A DNA stretch of 64,000 bases from DTWD01 sp963662965 (lineage in GTDB: Bacteria; Acidobacteriota; Vicinamibacteria; Vicinamibacterales; UBA8438). The position numbers were made by a program, and so were the translations under genes. The stretch spans positions 2,542,001 through 2,606,000 of the forward strand of contig OY759970.1 of NCBI GenBank assembly GCA_963662965.1, written 5' to 3'. The notes under the pieces are model-generated. The model ran no database searches and was not told the DNA's origin. It worked only from the letters and a program-made list of their open reading frames with translations. Shown here piece by piece: positions 16,706 through 25,560 of this stretch (positions are counted from its first letter, which is position 1; the number at the start of each line of letters is the position of its first letter).

Positions 16706-17977
16706 ATGACCTCCCTGCTGAGGCACCCACAGCGGAAGATGTCATCTGGATTGGTGCGTCCCACCGCGGCGCTCGCCGCGGTCGCCGCGCTGGTCGTGGT
16801 TGGCGGCGTGAGCGATGTCCCACTGCGTGGGCAGATCCTCGAAGCAGGCGAAGCACAGATTTACGTTGCCGCGCTCCGGAAGGATCGGCCGGTGATGGGA
16901 CTGGGTGTCGACGACTTCCGTGTCGAAGAGGATGGCGACCGCCGGGAGGTGCTGCGCGTCGAGCCGGCGACGGTAGGTTTCGACCTCGCCCTGCTGGTCG
17001 ATGACAGCATGATCGCCAACAGCAACATCACTCATATTCGTGACGCGCTGGTCACGTTTCTTGAGGCGATGAAAGGGAATCGTATCAGCTTGTTGTCGTT
17101 TGGCGACGAGCGACGAACGATCGTCGACTACACGACTGATCTCGCGCCGCTCCTGTTCGCGGCCGAGCATTTCACCGGCTTCTCGCAGACTAGTGCCTAC
17201 CTGGTCGACGCGGTCGACGAGACGGCGCTAGAGCTGGCGGCACGCCAGGTGGCGCGGCCGGCGATGGTCGTCGTGACGACCGAAGGTCGTGGCCAGGCGG
17301 ATCTCGCGATCCGGGGCGGCGGTAACTTCGGCAACACCGGCGGGAGGAACACCCCCGATGCCAGCCGGGATCGAGACGCGAAGGCCGTCGTCGAGAAGCT
17401 CTGGGCCTACGGCGTCGGGATGCACGCCGTGGCGTTGACGACACCGCAGAGCTCCGCCGGCTTTCCCGACCCCTCGCGGAGCACCGGTCTGGAGACGATT
17501 ACGTCTGGTGCCGGCGGATTTCGTTGGATGCAGGAGAACCGGGAGCGTGAGCGCCTGCTCGACAAAGGGCCGAGCGACACTGGCGGACGGCTCTACAAGG
17601 TGTCGTCCACCTCGGGCGTTGCGGAACGTCTGCAACGGATCGCGACCGAGCTTTTGGGTCAGTACCTGGTCACCTACCATCGTCCGGCGGTGGACGAGGC
17701 GCCTCGGAAGCTCAAGGTGCGGGTGAATGGCCAGCGCTTGACGGTGCGTGCGACGCCGTCCCGCTACTACATCCCACCGGCCACGGTGTATGTCGTGGGC
17801 GGCATTGTTGACGGTGACACCATCTATCACCATTCGACCGCGTGCGAAGGACTGGCCGTCGGCTTGGTGGACGCCGCGGTGCCGGTTCCCCTCGAGGCGA
17901 TCGGGACGCGCGGCAAGATGTGCGCGTATTGTCCCGGTGCGCGGACCCACGCCGCCGCCGACGCCGCAGATCGTTAG
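16706..17977 (+). CDS. VWFA-related acidobacterial-type protein with Zn-binding tail
   Basis: A 423-residue secreted or anchored protein with a hydrophobic segment at about 18-42. A short beta lead with Gly-Val-Asp-Asp-Phe-Arg-Val-x-Glu-Asp-Gly precedes a von Willebrand A domain (about 92-320) with Leu-Leu-Val-Asp-Asp-Ser-Met; the third MIDAS Ser/Thr is not obvious, so metal binding may be weakened. The last 60 residues hold Tyr374-His375, Cys380 and Cys406-x-x-Cys409, the spacing of an Ada-like zinc-binding module. The family is characteristic of Acidobacteriota; function unknown. The start has a ggaagg site 9 bases upstream. Confidence 0.75.
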   Translation: MTSLLRHPQRKMSSGLVRPTAALAAVAALVVVGGVSDVPLRGQILEAGEAQIYVAALRKDRPVMGLGVDDFRVEEDGDRREVLRVEPATVGFDLALLVDDSMIANSNITHIRDALVTFLEAMKGNRISLLSFGDERRTIVDYTTDLAPLLFAAEHFTGFSQTSAYLVDAVDETALELAARQVARPAMVVVTTEGRGQADLAIRGGGNFGNTGGRNTPDASRDRDAKAVVEKLWAYGVGMHAVALTTPQSSAGFPDPSRSTGLETITSGAGGFRWMQENRERERLLDKGPSDTGGRLYKVSSTSGVAERLQRIATELLGQYLVTYHRPAVDEAPRKLKVRVNGQRLTVRATPSRYYIPPATVYVVGGIVDGDTIYHHSTACEGLAVGLVDAAVPVPLEAIGTRGKMCAYCPGARTHAAADAADR

Positions 17978-18011
17978 TGACGCCGTCCGGCGGGGCGGGT
18001 ATCCTTCAGCC

Positions 18012-19442
18012 GTGAGAAAAAGTGCCGCGGCGGCCGTGGCCGCCTTGGTGGGGATGTCGGCCTGTGGCGCCGAAGCGCCGGAGACGACGCCGGCCGAACC
18101 GATGACCGTCTCGGCGTCGGCGACGCGCGCTCAGGCGGCGGATGGGTCTTACATTTCGTGGCGCGAGCACATCATCGACGGTCCCGCGGTTGGCGGCGTG
18201 CACATCAGCGGGAGCGATGGCCTGGCGATGGCCGACCTCGACCTCGACGGGCATCTCGACATCGTGTCGGTCCACGAGTCTGACGTCACCTACGACGGGG
18301 TGGCCGATGGACATGTGCGCATCGCATATGGATCGGGTAACCCCGACCACTGGGACCTGGTCACGCTCGCAGAGGGGCCGGAGGCGGGCGCGGCCGAGGA
18401 CGTCGCGATTGGGGACATGAACGGCGATGGATACCCCGATGTCGTCGTCGCGTGTGAGCTGGCGCACCTCATCTACTTGGAGAACCCGGGCGCTGAGGGT
18501 CGTACCGAGCCGTGGGCCCGTGTGATTCCCCCATCGACGGTCGACCGCGGTTCCTACATCCGGGTATTTCTCGCCGACTTCGACGACGATGGTCGGCCGG
18601 AGGTGGTCGCGGCCAATAAAGGTGGGCAGAACCCGCCGCGAGGGACGACCGTGACGAATCCGGTGTCGTGGTTCGCGTTGCCAGACGATCCGCTCGATGG
18701 TGACGCCTGGGTGGAGCACGAGCTGGCCCAGGTCATCGTGCCGATCAATTCCCAGCCGTTCGACCTTGACGGCGACGGCGATCTCGACGTCATCGGCGGC
18801 TCGCGCATGGAGCAGCGGATCTTCTGGTTCGAGAACGTGACGAGCGACGCGATCACGTTTGTCGAGCACCGGATCGACGTGACGGAAGACGTGCTCGTGA
18901 CCGGGTTCAACATGGACTTCGCTGACCTCAACGGCGACGGTCGCACCGACATCGCGATTCGCGATCGTCGAAACGGCCTGTCCTGGTTCGAACAGCCGGC
19001 CGATCCCGCGGAAGCCTGGCACGCGCACGTCATTGGAGACATCGCACCCGACAACCTCGTCGGCTTCGTCCTGGCCGACCTCAACGACGACGGTCGTCTC
19101 GACGCCTTCTCCGGCGCCTACAGCAGTGGGACGCGTGATGCTGACGCCGATGCCGATCCCTCGCGGGCCGTCGGGCGGCTCGCGTGGTTCGAGCAACCTG
19201 CCGATCCAACCGCCACCTGGATGCGTCACGACGTGTCGCGCCGCGTCCGCGGGATGTTCGACAAGTTCATTGCGCTCGACCTCGACGCCGACGACGACCT
19301 CGACCTCGTCGGCACACGTGGGAACTCCGATCCATACGACGGTGTGTTCTGGCTCGAGCAAGTCCGCAGCGCGGCGCCACAGCCGGCATTCGACCAGGCG
19401 CGCGTCACCGAAAGCGTCCAGCTGCCGCTACCACCGCATTAG
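18012..19442 (+). CDS. FG-GAP/VCBS-repeat lipoprotein
   Basis: A 476-residue protein. The GTG start gives a short signal ending Val-Gly-Met-Ser-Ala-Cys, a plausible lipobox, so the protein is probably a lipoprotein. It then has about six FG-GAP/VCBS blades, each with the calcium-binding loop pattern Asp-x-(Asp/Asn)-x-Asp-Gly (Asp-Leu-Asp-Leu-Asp-Gly-His, Asp-Met-Asn-Gly-Asp-Gly-Tyr, Asp-Phe-Asp-Asp-Asp-Gly-Arg and so on), folding as an integrin-like propeller. Several blades end in Trp-Phe-Glu-Gln-Pro/Asn. Likely extracytoplasmic binding or adhesion; no catalytic residues recognised. A longer frame starts upstream but overlaps the VWA gene out of frame. Confidence 0.75.
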   Translation: MRKSAAAAVAALVGMSACGAEAPETTPAEPMTVSASATRAQAADGSYISWREHIIDGPAVGGVHISGSDGLAMADLDLDGHLDIVSVHESDVTYDGVADGHVRIAYGSGNPDHWDLVTLAEGPEAGAAEDVAIGDMNGDGYPDVVVACELAHLIYLENPGAEGRTEPWARVIPPSTVDRGSYIRVFLADFDDDGRPEVVAANKGGQNPPRGTTVTNPVSWFALPDDPLDGDAWVEHELAQVIVPINSQPFDLDGDGDLDVIGGSRMEQRIFWFENVTSDAITFVEHRIDVTEDVLVTGFNMDFADLNGDGRTDIAIRDRRNGLSWFEQPADPAEAWHAHVIGDIAPDNLVGFVLADLNDDGRLDAFSGAYSSGTRDADADADPSRAVGRLAWFEQPADPTATWMRHDVSRRVRGMFDKFIALDLDADDDLDLVGTRGNSDPYDGVFWLEQVRSAAPQPAFDQARVTESVQLPLPPH

Positions 19443-19485
19443 TGTCCGACGCCGCGTCAGCGGCCCACGCACACGCCGCCGTTCC

Positions 19486-20670
19486 ATGGCTGACCTTCTA
19501 CAGGGGATTCGCGTGCTCGACTTCGGTCGTTACATTGCGGGACCCTTCTGCGCCGCACTCCTCGCCGATCTCGGCGCCGACGTGATCCGCGTGGAAAAAG
19601 TCGGTGGCGGGGAGGACCGGTTTCTGATGCCGGTCACCGACGGTGGCGACGGCGGCTTTTATCTGCAGATGAATCGCGGCAAGCGGGGGATGACGCTCGA
19701 TGTGCGTCGGCGAGAGGGACAGCACGTCCTGCAACGTCTCGTGGCGACGGCTGATGTGGTGGTCGCCAACCTGCCCGATGCGGCGCTCGAGAAACTTGGC
19801 CTCGACTACGCCTCGCTGTCCACCCTCAAGCCGGACGTCATCTTGACGAGCGTGTCGGCGTTCGGGGCCGGCGGGCCGTCATCTCACAAGCTCGGCTTTG
19901 ATGCGATCGGACAGGCGATGTCGGGCATCATGTATCTCTCTGGCCATCCGGGTGAGCCGACCAAGGCGTACTGCCCGTACGTTGATTTCTCGACCGCGCT
20001 GGCGGCGACGGTCGGCACGCTGGCGGCGCTGATGGCGCGGACCGAGACGGGGCAGGGCCAGGAGGTCCGGGCCTCGCTCTTGTCGACCGCCTTGACGATT
20101 GCCAACGGTGTGCTTATCGAGCAGTCGATGACCACACCAAACCGTGTGGCATCGCTCAATCGGAGCCAGACCCAGGCACCGTCCGATGCGTACCGGACGC
20201 GCGACGGCTGGATCATCGTGCAGTGTATCGGCCAACGGCTCTTCACGCGGTGGGTGATGCTCATGGGCGAATCGCGGTGGCTGGAGGATCCGCGTTTCGC
20301 CGACGACCACGCACGCGGCGATCATGGAGAGGTGATCAGCGAGCGAATGGCGTCGTGGTGTGCCGAGCGCTCCACGGACAACGCGCTCTCGGCGTTGGAG
20401 GCGGCGCGGATTCCGTCGGGGCCAGTGCTTTCACCTCAGCAGGTGCTCGAGGACACGCACGTCGAGGCGGCCGCATTCTTGCGCGCGCTGTCCTTTCCGG
20501 GCGCTCCGCGCGACGCGCCGGTCGCCGAGACACCGTTCGCACTGTCCGCCACTTCGGCGCATGTCAGACACCGCGCGCCGACCTTGGGGGAGCACACCGA
20601 CGGCATTCTGACAACCCTCGGGTACTCCGCGCCCGCGGTTGCCGAGCTCCGGTCCCGCGGTGTCATCTGA
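19486..20670 (+). CDS. CaiB/BaiF family (class III) CoA-transferase
   Basis: A 394-residue CoA-transferase with the family opening Gly-Ile-Arg-Val-Leu-Asp-Phe-Gly-Arg-Tyr-Ile-Ala-Gly-Pro and Leu-Ala-Asp-Leu-Gly-Ala-Asp-Val-Ile-Arg-Val-Glu. The catalytic aspartate is Asp167 in Pro-Tyr-Val-Asp-Phe. It moves CoA between carboxylic acids through an aspartyl-CoA thioester. I chose ATG 19486 because the upstream part of the frame lies antisense-like over the FG-GAP gene. Substrate unknown; the acyl-CoA dehydrogenase at 22016 is a likely partner. A paralogue lies at 38873. Confidence 0.85.
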   Translation: MADLLQGIRVLDFGRYIAGPFCAALLADLGADVIRVEKVGGGEDRFLMPVTDGGDGGFYLQMNRGKRGMTLDVRRREGQHVLQRLVATADVVVANLPDAALEKLGLDYASLSTLKPDVILTSVSAFGAGGPSSHKLGFDAIGQAMSGIMYLSGHPGEPTKAYCPYVDFSTALAATVGTLAALMARTETGQGQEVRASLLSTALTIANGVLIEQSMTTPNRVASLNRSQTQAPSDAYRTRDGWIIVQCIGQRLFTRWVMLMGESRWLEDPRFADDHARGDHGEVISERMASWCAERSTDNALSALEAARIPSGPVLSPQQVLEDTHVEAAAFLRALSFPGAPRDAPVAETPFALSATSAHVRHRAPTLGEHTDGILTTLGYSAPAVAELRSRGVI

Positions 20671-20708
20671 GGGACGGGGCTGCGCCCGCCGACAGTATAC
20701 TTTCGTCG

Positions 20709-21275
20709 ATGATGGAGACAGACGCCCAGCAGAATCCGATCCTGATCCTCTCCTGCTCGTTGAATCCAGACAGCGGGTCGCACCGTCTCGCCGCCGCCGC
20801 CGCCGAGGCCGCGTCAGCGCGCGATTCGGCACACGAGCTGGTTGATCTCCGCGAGTGGGACCTCCCGATCTGCGATGGCAACGAGTGCTACAACCATCCG
20901 TCCGTCGAGCCGATGAGCCAGAAAGTGAAGACGGCGAGAGCGGTCCTTATTGCCTCACCGGTGTACAACTACGATCTCAACGCCGCGGCGAAGAACGTCG
21001 TCGAGCTCACGGGACGGGCGTGGCTGGAGAAGCCGGTCGGCATGCTCTGCATGGCGGGTGGACACGGCAGCTACATGTCCCCGATCGGACTGGCGAACAG
21101 CTTGATGTTGGATTTTCGGTGCCACATCGTGCCGCGGTTCGTGTATGCCACGTCCGACGACTTTACGGAAGACCACGCGCCCTCTCCGGTGCTCGGCGGT
21201 CGCATTCGGCAGCTCGTCGAGGCGAGTGTCGATCTGGCCGATGCGCTGCAGTGGGTGAAGACGCGGCGGCTCTAA
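20709..21275 (+). CDS. NADPH-dependent FMN reductase family protein
   Basis: A 188-residue flavodoxin-like protein. It has the phosphate-binding segment Ser-Cys-Ser-Leu-Asn-Pro-Asp-Ser-Gly-Ser-His-Arg-Leu-Ala, the Ala-Ser-Pro-Val-Tyr-Asn-Tyr substrate loop and the Met-Ala-Gly-Gly-His-Gly-Ser-Tyr flavin loop of the NADPH-dependent FMN reductase/azoreductase family. Two adjacent ATGs (20709, 20712) are possible starts; the upstream frame overlaps the CoA-transferase. Located between a CoA-transferase and an acyl-CoA dehydrogenase, it may supply reduced flavin, but this is only context. Confidence 0.8.
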   Translation: MMETDAQQNPILILSCSLNPDSGSHRLAAAAAEAASARDSAHELVDLREWDLPICDGNECYNHPSVEPMSQKVKTARAVLIASPVYNYDLNAAAKNVVELTGRAWLEKPVGMLCMAGGHGSYMSPIGLANSLMLDFRCHIVPRFVYATSDDFTEDHAPSPVLGGRIRQLVEASVDLADALQWVKTRRL

Positions 21276-21958
21276 CGGTGGCGCCTTTGTTCCTCACGAG
21301 CCTCTTCACACAACCGCCACCTCCCTGCGACATCCGCGGGATAGACCGCCAGGCTGCTCAGACCAGGTCTCACTAAGGGAAGGGTGCCTGGTGAGGAGCG
21401 GAGTACCGCCGACCCAACGTCGGACCCGGAGCCGCATCGCGTCACGGCCAGACAGCTCAACGAAAAACTCCCGCATCTCGAGTAGCGGCACGCCGTGTCG
21501 AAAGGTCGCCAGGCTGACGTGCAGCGCGAAACCGCCTTCGACCTGTTGTAAGAAGCTGGTCTGGAAGCTCGCGGCGCATGCGTCGGAGTGTGCGCAGCAA
21601 GGGCTCCTGGAGCCGCTGCTCGATCGTCCGTACGTGCTCTGTCCAGGTGACGTCGCCGCCGAGCAATGCGTTGCAGGACCTGCGTGATGATGCGGTGGGT
21701 GTCGAGCATGCCTTCCGAGCTTTCGACGAGGCCGGCAGTGGCGAAGACGACGTCGCCGTGTCGTCTGATCTTGCACGCTTGCTGTGGGCGTGTCCCGTAG
21801 ACGGTTATCAGGCTGTCGGCCGCGAACACAATCTCACCCCGTGTGCGGATGATGGCAAGCGTGGTCGCGTCGAGAGCTGCGGGTGTCGCGCACGCCAGAA
21901 GGAGGGCGACGGTCCCCCGTCGCACACATCGACCGACATCCGGCGCGGTAGGCCCCAC
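21272..21958 (-). pseudogene. Decayed proteasome-like (Ntn-hydrolase type) secreted protein
   Basis: The start reads well: a signal-like segment, then Thr-Thr-Leu-Ala-Ile-Ile-Arg-Thr, Ile-Val-Phe-Ala-Ala-Asp-Ser-Leu and Ala-Cys-Lys-Ile-Arg-Arg-His-Gly-Asp-Val-Val-Phe-Ala-Thr-Ala-Gly-Leu. These resemble the start of a proteasome-like Ntn-hydrolase beta fold. At about 21680 the homology-like sequence jumps to a second frame (Glu-His-Val-Arg-Thr-Ile-Glu-Gln-Arg-Leu) and at about 21555 to a third (Gly-Phe-Ala-Leu-His-Val-Ser-Leu-Ala). At least two frameshifts, so not functional as written. Family assignment is tentative. Confidence 0.55.
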
Positions 21959-22015
21959 GGCGAAGTGCTCAGCCTATCAGAAACCGGCTTCGCGGTAGGA
22001 TCCAACTGGGGACGT

Positions 22016-23191
22016 ATGATGACAGCAATCTCGCCGAGTCGGATGGCCGACTTCGACCTCACCCCGGAGCAACGCACTGTCAGACGCGCCGTCCGTGAGT
22101 TCGCCGAGCGTGAGATTCTTCCGCTCGTTGAGGAGCACGAAGCCGAGGAGCGCTATCCAGCTGCCCTGATCCGGAAGCTGATACCGCTCGGGTATCTGAC
22201 GCCGCTCATCCCTGAGCAGTACGGCGGCGGCAACGCCGATGTCGTCACCTACGGCGTGATCTGTGAGGAGCTTGCGCGCGTCGACTGGGTCGTCGCATCA
22301 GTGGTCTCCGTCACCAATTCGCTCGTCGCCGGGTCTATTGTCCGGTTCGGCACGGACGCGCAGAAAGACAGATGGCTGCCGGCCATTTGCGACGGGTCGG
22401 TGCTGACGTCGGCGTGTCTGACGGAACCGAGTGGTGGAAGTGACCTCGCCGGCGTCCGAACTCGTGCGGTCAAGACCGACGGTGGGTGGCGGCTCGAGGG
22501 CTCGAAGGTATTTATCTCGCACGCGGCGCACGCGGGGGTCATGCTCGTGGCGGCGACGGTCGACCCCGAGCAACGCCACCGCGGAGTAACGACCTTTCTG
22601 GTCGACCCACGCGCCGACGGCGTCGAGATTACCGAGATACCGATGCGCACCCTCAAGCGAGATAACTTGTCGGCTATTCACTTCGACGGGATCGAAGTTG
22701 GGGATGATGCTCTTCTCGGCGACGTCGGCGGGGGATTTCCGATCCTCGGTGCGGCGCTAGACATGGGGCGATTTTCTGTGGCGGCCCGGTGCGTCGGCCA
22801 GGCGCAAAGAGCCATCGACCTCAGTGTTCCGTACGCGACGGAGCGGGAGGCCTTCGGACAGCGGATCGGCGAGTTCCAGATGATTCAACAGAAAATCGCC
22901 GACATGATCTGCCGCACCGAATCCGCCCGAGCCCTCGTCTATGGCCTGGGCCGCATGAAGGATGCCGGTATCGAACGGTGCTCAGTCGAAGCATCGACGG
23001 CCAAGCTGATGGCGAGCGAGGCGGCGACCGCAAACGCGCTCGACGCCATCCAGATTCACGGTGGCTATGGGTTTTCCTCGGAGTACGAGGTCGGCCGCCT
23101 GTTGCTCGAGGCCAAATCGTTGGAAGTTGGCGAGGGCACAAGCGAACTGCACCGCAAGCTGATTGCGGAGCATGCGCTAGGGATGCGCTAG
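22016..23191 (+). CDS. Acyl-CoA dehydrogenase
   Basis: A 391-residue FAD enzyme that desaturates acyl-CoA and passes electrons to electron-transfer flavoprotein. N-terminal Phe-Asp-Leu-Thr-Pro-Glu-Gln, central Thr-Glu-Pro-Ser-Gly-Gly-Ser-Asp (FAD loop), Gln-Ile-His-Gly-Gly-Tyr-Gly-Phe and the C-terminal catalytic motif Gly-Glu-Gly-Thr-Ser-Glu give a complete, standard enzyme. The catalytic base is the Glu of Glu-Gly-Thr. Adjacent ATGs at 22016 and 22019 are both possible. The long frame upstream of 22016 lies antisense to the decayed gene and is not real. Likely works with the CoA-transferase 1.3 kb upstream. Confidence 0.88.
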   Translation: MMTAISPSRMADFDLTPEQRTVRRAVREFAEREILPLVEEHEAEERYPAALIRKLIPLGYLTPLIPEQYGGGNADVVTYGVICEELARVDWVVASVVSVTNSLVAGSIVRFGTDAQKDRWLPAICDGSVLTSACLTEPSGGSDLAGVRTRAVKTDGGWRLEGSKVFISHAAHAGVMLVAATVDPEQRHRGVTTFLVDPRADGVEITEIPMRTLKRDNLSAIHFDGIEVGDDALLGDVGGGFPILGAALDMGRFSVAARCVGQAQRAIDLSVPYATEREAFGQRIGEFQMIQQKIADMICRTESARALVYGLGRMKDAGIERCSVEASTAKLMASEAATANALDAIQIHGGYGFSSEYEVGRLLLEAKSLEVGEGTSELHRKLIAEHALGMR

Positions 23192-23478
23192 CCGCCCGTC
23201 GTCGTTGCGGCGTCTGGTTCGTCGCCGGCGTCAGTGCTCTCGGTTTGACGGGCCAGCGTCACCCTGATCACTTCCTCCACGGTCGTGCTGCCGTCGTGGA
23301 CACGGTCGAGGCACTCGTCCCTCAGGGTACTCATCCCATTTGCCTGCGCGGCGATGAGCAGCTTTGCCTCCGAGGCGCCTTCGTGCATCATGCGGCGAAG
23401 CTCGTCGTCGAGAACGAGCAGCTCATAGACGCCCAGCCGACCGTGGAAACCGGTGCCCCGGCATTCATCGCACCCCAT
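23188..23478 (-). pseudogene. C-terminal fragment of a GspE/PilB-type secretion ATPase
   Basis: Only the last 96 residues remain. They contain Cys-Asp-Glu-Cys-Arg-Gly-Thr-Gly-Phe-His-Gly-Arg-Leu-Gly-Val-Tyr-Glu, the second half of the tetracysteine zinc motif, followed by the C2B-type tail Met-Ser-Thr-Leu-Arg-Asp-Glu-Cys-Leu-Asp-Arg-Val. The Walker A/B ATPase core is absent upstream; instead the sequence meets the truncated bactofilin-like gene head to head at about 23480-23540. Its stop codon overlaps the acyl-CoA dehydrogenase end by 4 bases. A rearrangement scar. Confidence 0.8.
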
Positions 23479-23538
23479 GCTTTATGCGGACTTGGTGCTC
23501 CGCCTCACGTATTTGAACGCGGAGACCCAGCGCGGGGG

Positions 23539-24417
23539 TTGTTCGGCGTCGGCGGCGACGACTCACCAGCCCCGAGTTCGCCCGCGCAGCCGGTTCCCGA
23601 CCCCGAGCCTGCCGCAGCGGTGCCCCCGGCGCCCACGGTCGACGAACCGAGACCGACACGGCGACGAACGCGGCGGAACGTGTTTCACATCGGGAGATCC
23701 GTGACCATCGAGGAGGACGAGCGCGTACGCGGCGACGTGGTCGTCATCGGCGCGCCGGCGCGGATCGACGGCGAAGTGTCCGGAGACGTGTTGGTGGTGG
23801 TCGCGCTCCTCGCGTCGGTCGTGGTGTTCGCGGGGCGGGGGTCGGTGGAACGGATCGCGCGCTGCGCGCGCACCGAACCGGTCAAATCCGGCGTCGTCGG
23901 GTTCCTCACGCAGGTGCTCTTCGTGCCGTTGCTGGTTGCGGGCATCCTCCGGTTGGTGATCTCGATTGTTGGGATACCGCTTCTCCTGTTGCTGCCCTTC
24001 GTCGTTATCGCCGCCTGCCTCGTCATGATGGTCGGATTCACCGGGGTCGTGCATGGTGTCGGGGCCTGGTTCGGCAGCCGGACGGACCGCCCCGGCGCAG
24101 CGCCGTATCGCAGCGTGTGGGTCGGGATTGCCTTACTGCTTATTCCGACGATGGCCGGCGAGGCGATGGATTTGGCGGGAGCGGGATTGCGTCTGTTCGC
24201 GGTGGTCTTTGCGCTCACCGGCTTGTTAGTTGAGTACGCTGCCTGGACCGCCGGGTTCGGCGCGCTGATTCTGAATCGGTTTGGGGCCGCGCTGCCGCCT
24301 CCGATGTCGCCGCCCGAGAGTTCTCCGGCGCCGCCGCCCCCGGACGTTCCAGAGCCGCCTCGCGATATGCCGCTGACCCCGCCCGAGGCGTCGATCGACG
24401 AACCCGGCACGTCGTAG
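23539..24417 (+). pseudogene. Bactofilin-like membrane protein, N-truncated with internal deletion
   Basis: After a Pro/Ala/Arg-rich lead, the frame has a single bactofilin-like beta rung (Val-Arg-Gly-Asp-Val-Val-Val-Ile-Gly-Ala-Pro-Ala-Arg-Ile-Asp-Gly-Glu-Val-Ser). It then jumps directly into membrane segments at about 24/25 positions later, with Glu-Arg-Ile-Ala...Val-Gly-Phe-Leu-Thr and Ile-Val-Gly-Ile-Pro-Leu-Leu-Leu-Leu, and ends in a Pro-rich tail. Intact relatives have a signal peptide and many rungs; here the signal is missing and most rungs seem deleted. There is no ATG start; TTG 23539 is only the first possible in-frame start after the junction. Confidence 0.6.
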
Positions 24418-24459
24418 TCGCCACCGGCGTCACGAACGGCTCTGCTAAGATCGGACGGC

Positions 24460-24961
24460 GTGACGGGCGAATCGGAAAAGGTGAGCTCCCTGCTGTCGTC
24501 GCTATGGTCGCAGGAGTGGAGCTGTCCCAATTGCGGCCGCCCGTTCAACGCCCATGCCACCGTCCACACGTGCGGTCCGCTGACCGTACGCGAACACCTC
24601 GAGGGTCGCTCGGACGCGGCTGTCGAGCTCTACAGCAAATTCGCCCATCTGATCGATCCGCGACTGCGGGCCGGTCATCATCGTGCCGGCGAAGGCGCAC
24701 GTGGCGTTCCAGACGCGCGTCACGTTCGCTGCCGTGGATGGCCTCGCCGAGGCGGCCTTGTTTGCCCATGTCGTGACCCCGGAGCGGATCGAGAGTCGGC
24801 GATTCACGACGGTCGAGGAGATCTCACCTGTGCAGTACCGTCATCAGTTCGTGGTCCGTCACCTCGGCGAGCTCGACACCGAAGTGGGAACGTGGCTGCA
24901 GAAAGCGTACGCGGCGAGCGACGTCAAAGGGTTTGCGCCGACGCTATTGGAAGCGGACTGA
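24460..24961 (+). pseudogene. DUF5655-like protein with one frameshift
   Basis: The first frame (24460 on) encodes a short N-terminal part with Cys-Pro-Asn-Cys-Gly-Arg-Pro-Phe and Val-Glu-Leu-Tyr-Ser-Lys-Phe-Ala-His-Leu-Ile. At about 24658-24668 coding shifts to another frame that continues Cys-Gly-Pro-Val-Ile-Ile-Val-Pro-Ala-Lys-Ala-His-Val-Ala-Phe-Gln, the DUF5655 core, to the stop at 24961. A one-base insertion or deletion would repair it. Function unknown; the Cys-x-x-Cys suggests a zinc knuckle at the N-terminus. The 3' end overlaps the convergent next gene by 18 bases. Confidence 0.7.
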
Positions 24962-25516
24962 CTCGAGGAATGCGTCAAACTGATCGTTCCACGCAAGCAC
25001 GGTACGGTCGGGCCCGGTCAGCTTGAAGAAGTACGGCCCGGCCGGCGTTTCCACCACGGCCGCTTTCAGGCGGAAGTTCGGTTTGTGATAGCGCATGCCG
25101 GAGCCGGGGCGGACGACGGCGGCGTAGGTGCCGGGTACGTCCAGGAGCGTCACCGGCAGTGCCTCTTCGACTTCGGCATTCTCAATGGTGAAGCTGGTGG
25201 TCGTGGCCACATCCGAGGACGGGCGTCCATCCGGCTGAACCATTTGATTCGTCCAACGCTGGAGATTGGCTTCGACGGTACCGCCGGAACCCCCGAAATA
25301 GAACACCACGAGCTCGGCGTCTTCGACGTCGCCATCGGCTCTAGGCAGTGTGAACTGCGCGAGCCGCATCGGTGACGAGACGCTCTCCTGCGTCCACTCC
25401 ACGGGCGGATCGAACGCGAGTTCGCCTTCCTGCGCACTGGTGCCTACAACGGCGGCGAGGATCGCGGCGGTCAGCGTTCCGCACCGGTCCAGCCGGTGCT
25501 TCTCCAGTCGCGGCAT
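24944..25516 (-). CDS. Secreted protein of unknown function
   Basis: A 190-residue protein with a signal peptide (about 10-29, ending Thr-Ser-Ala-Gln). The mature region has Phe-Asp-Pro-Pro-Val-Glu-Trp, Met-Arg-Leu-Ala-Gln-Phe-Thr-Leu-Pro, Val-Val-Phe-Tyr-Phe-Gly and a C-terminal Phe-Phe-Lys-Leu-Thr-Gly-Pro then Phe-Leu-Glu-Ser-Val. This is the layout of a widespread secreted family that looks like a small beta-sandwich (PsbP-like topology is possible). No catalytic residues recognised. Convergent to the DUF5655-like gene. Confidence 0.7.
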   Translation of the reverse strand: MPRLEKHRLDRCGTLTAAILAAVVGTSAQEGELAFDPPVEWTQESVSSPMRLAQFTLPRADGDVEDAELVVFYFGGSGGTVEANLQRWTNQMVQPDGRPSSDVATTTSFTIENAEVEEALPVTLLDVPGTYAAVVRPGSGMRYHKPNFRLKAAVVETPAGPYFFKLTGPDRTVLAWNDQFDAFLESVRFQ

Positions 25517-25560
25517 CAGTCCTGGAATTGTATTCCATTATTCAGCCGGGTCCGTCAGTA

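Noticed and set aside
18006..19361. Minus-strand frame of 451 codons opposite the FG-GAP lipoprotein
   Set aside because: It mirrors the repeated Asp-rich loops as Val/Val-Glu-Val runs. The plus strand encodes the calcium-loop repeats.
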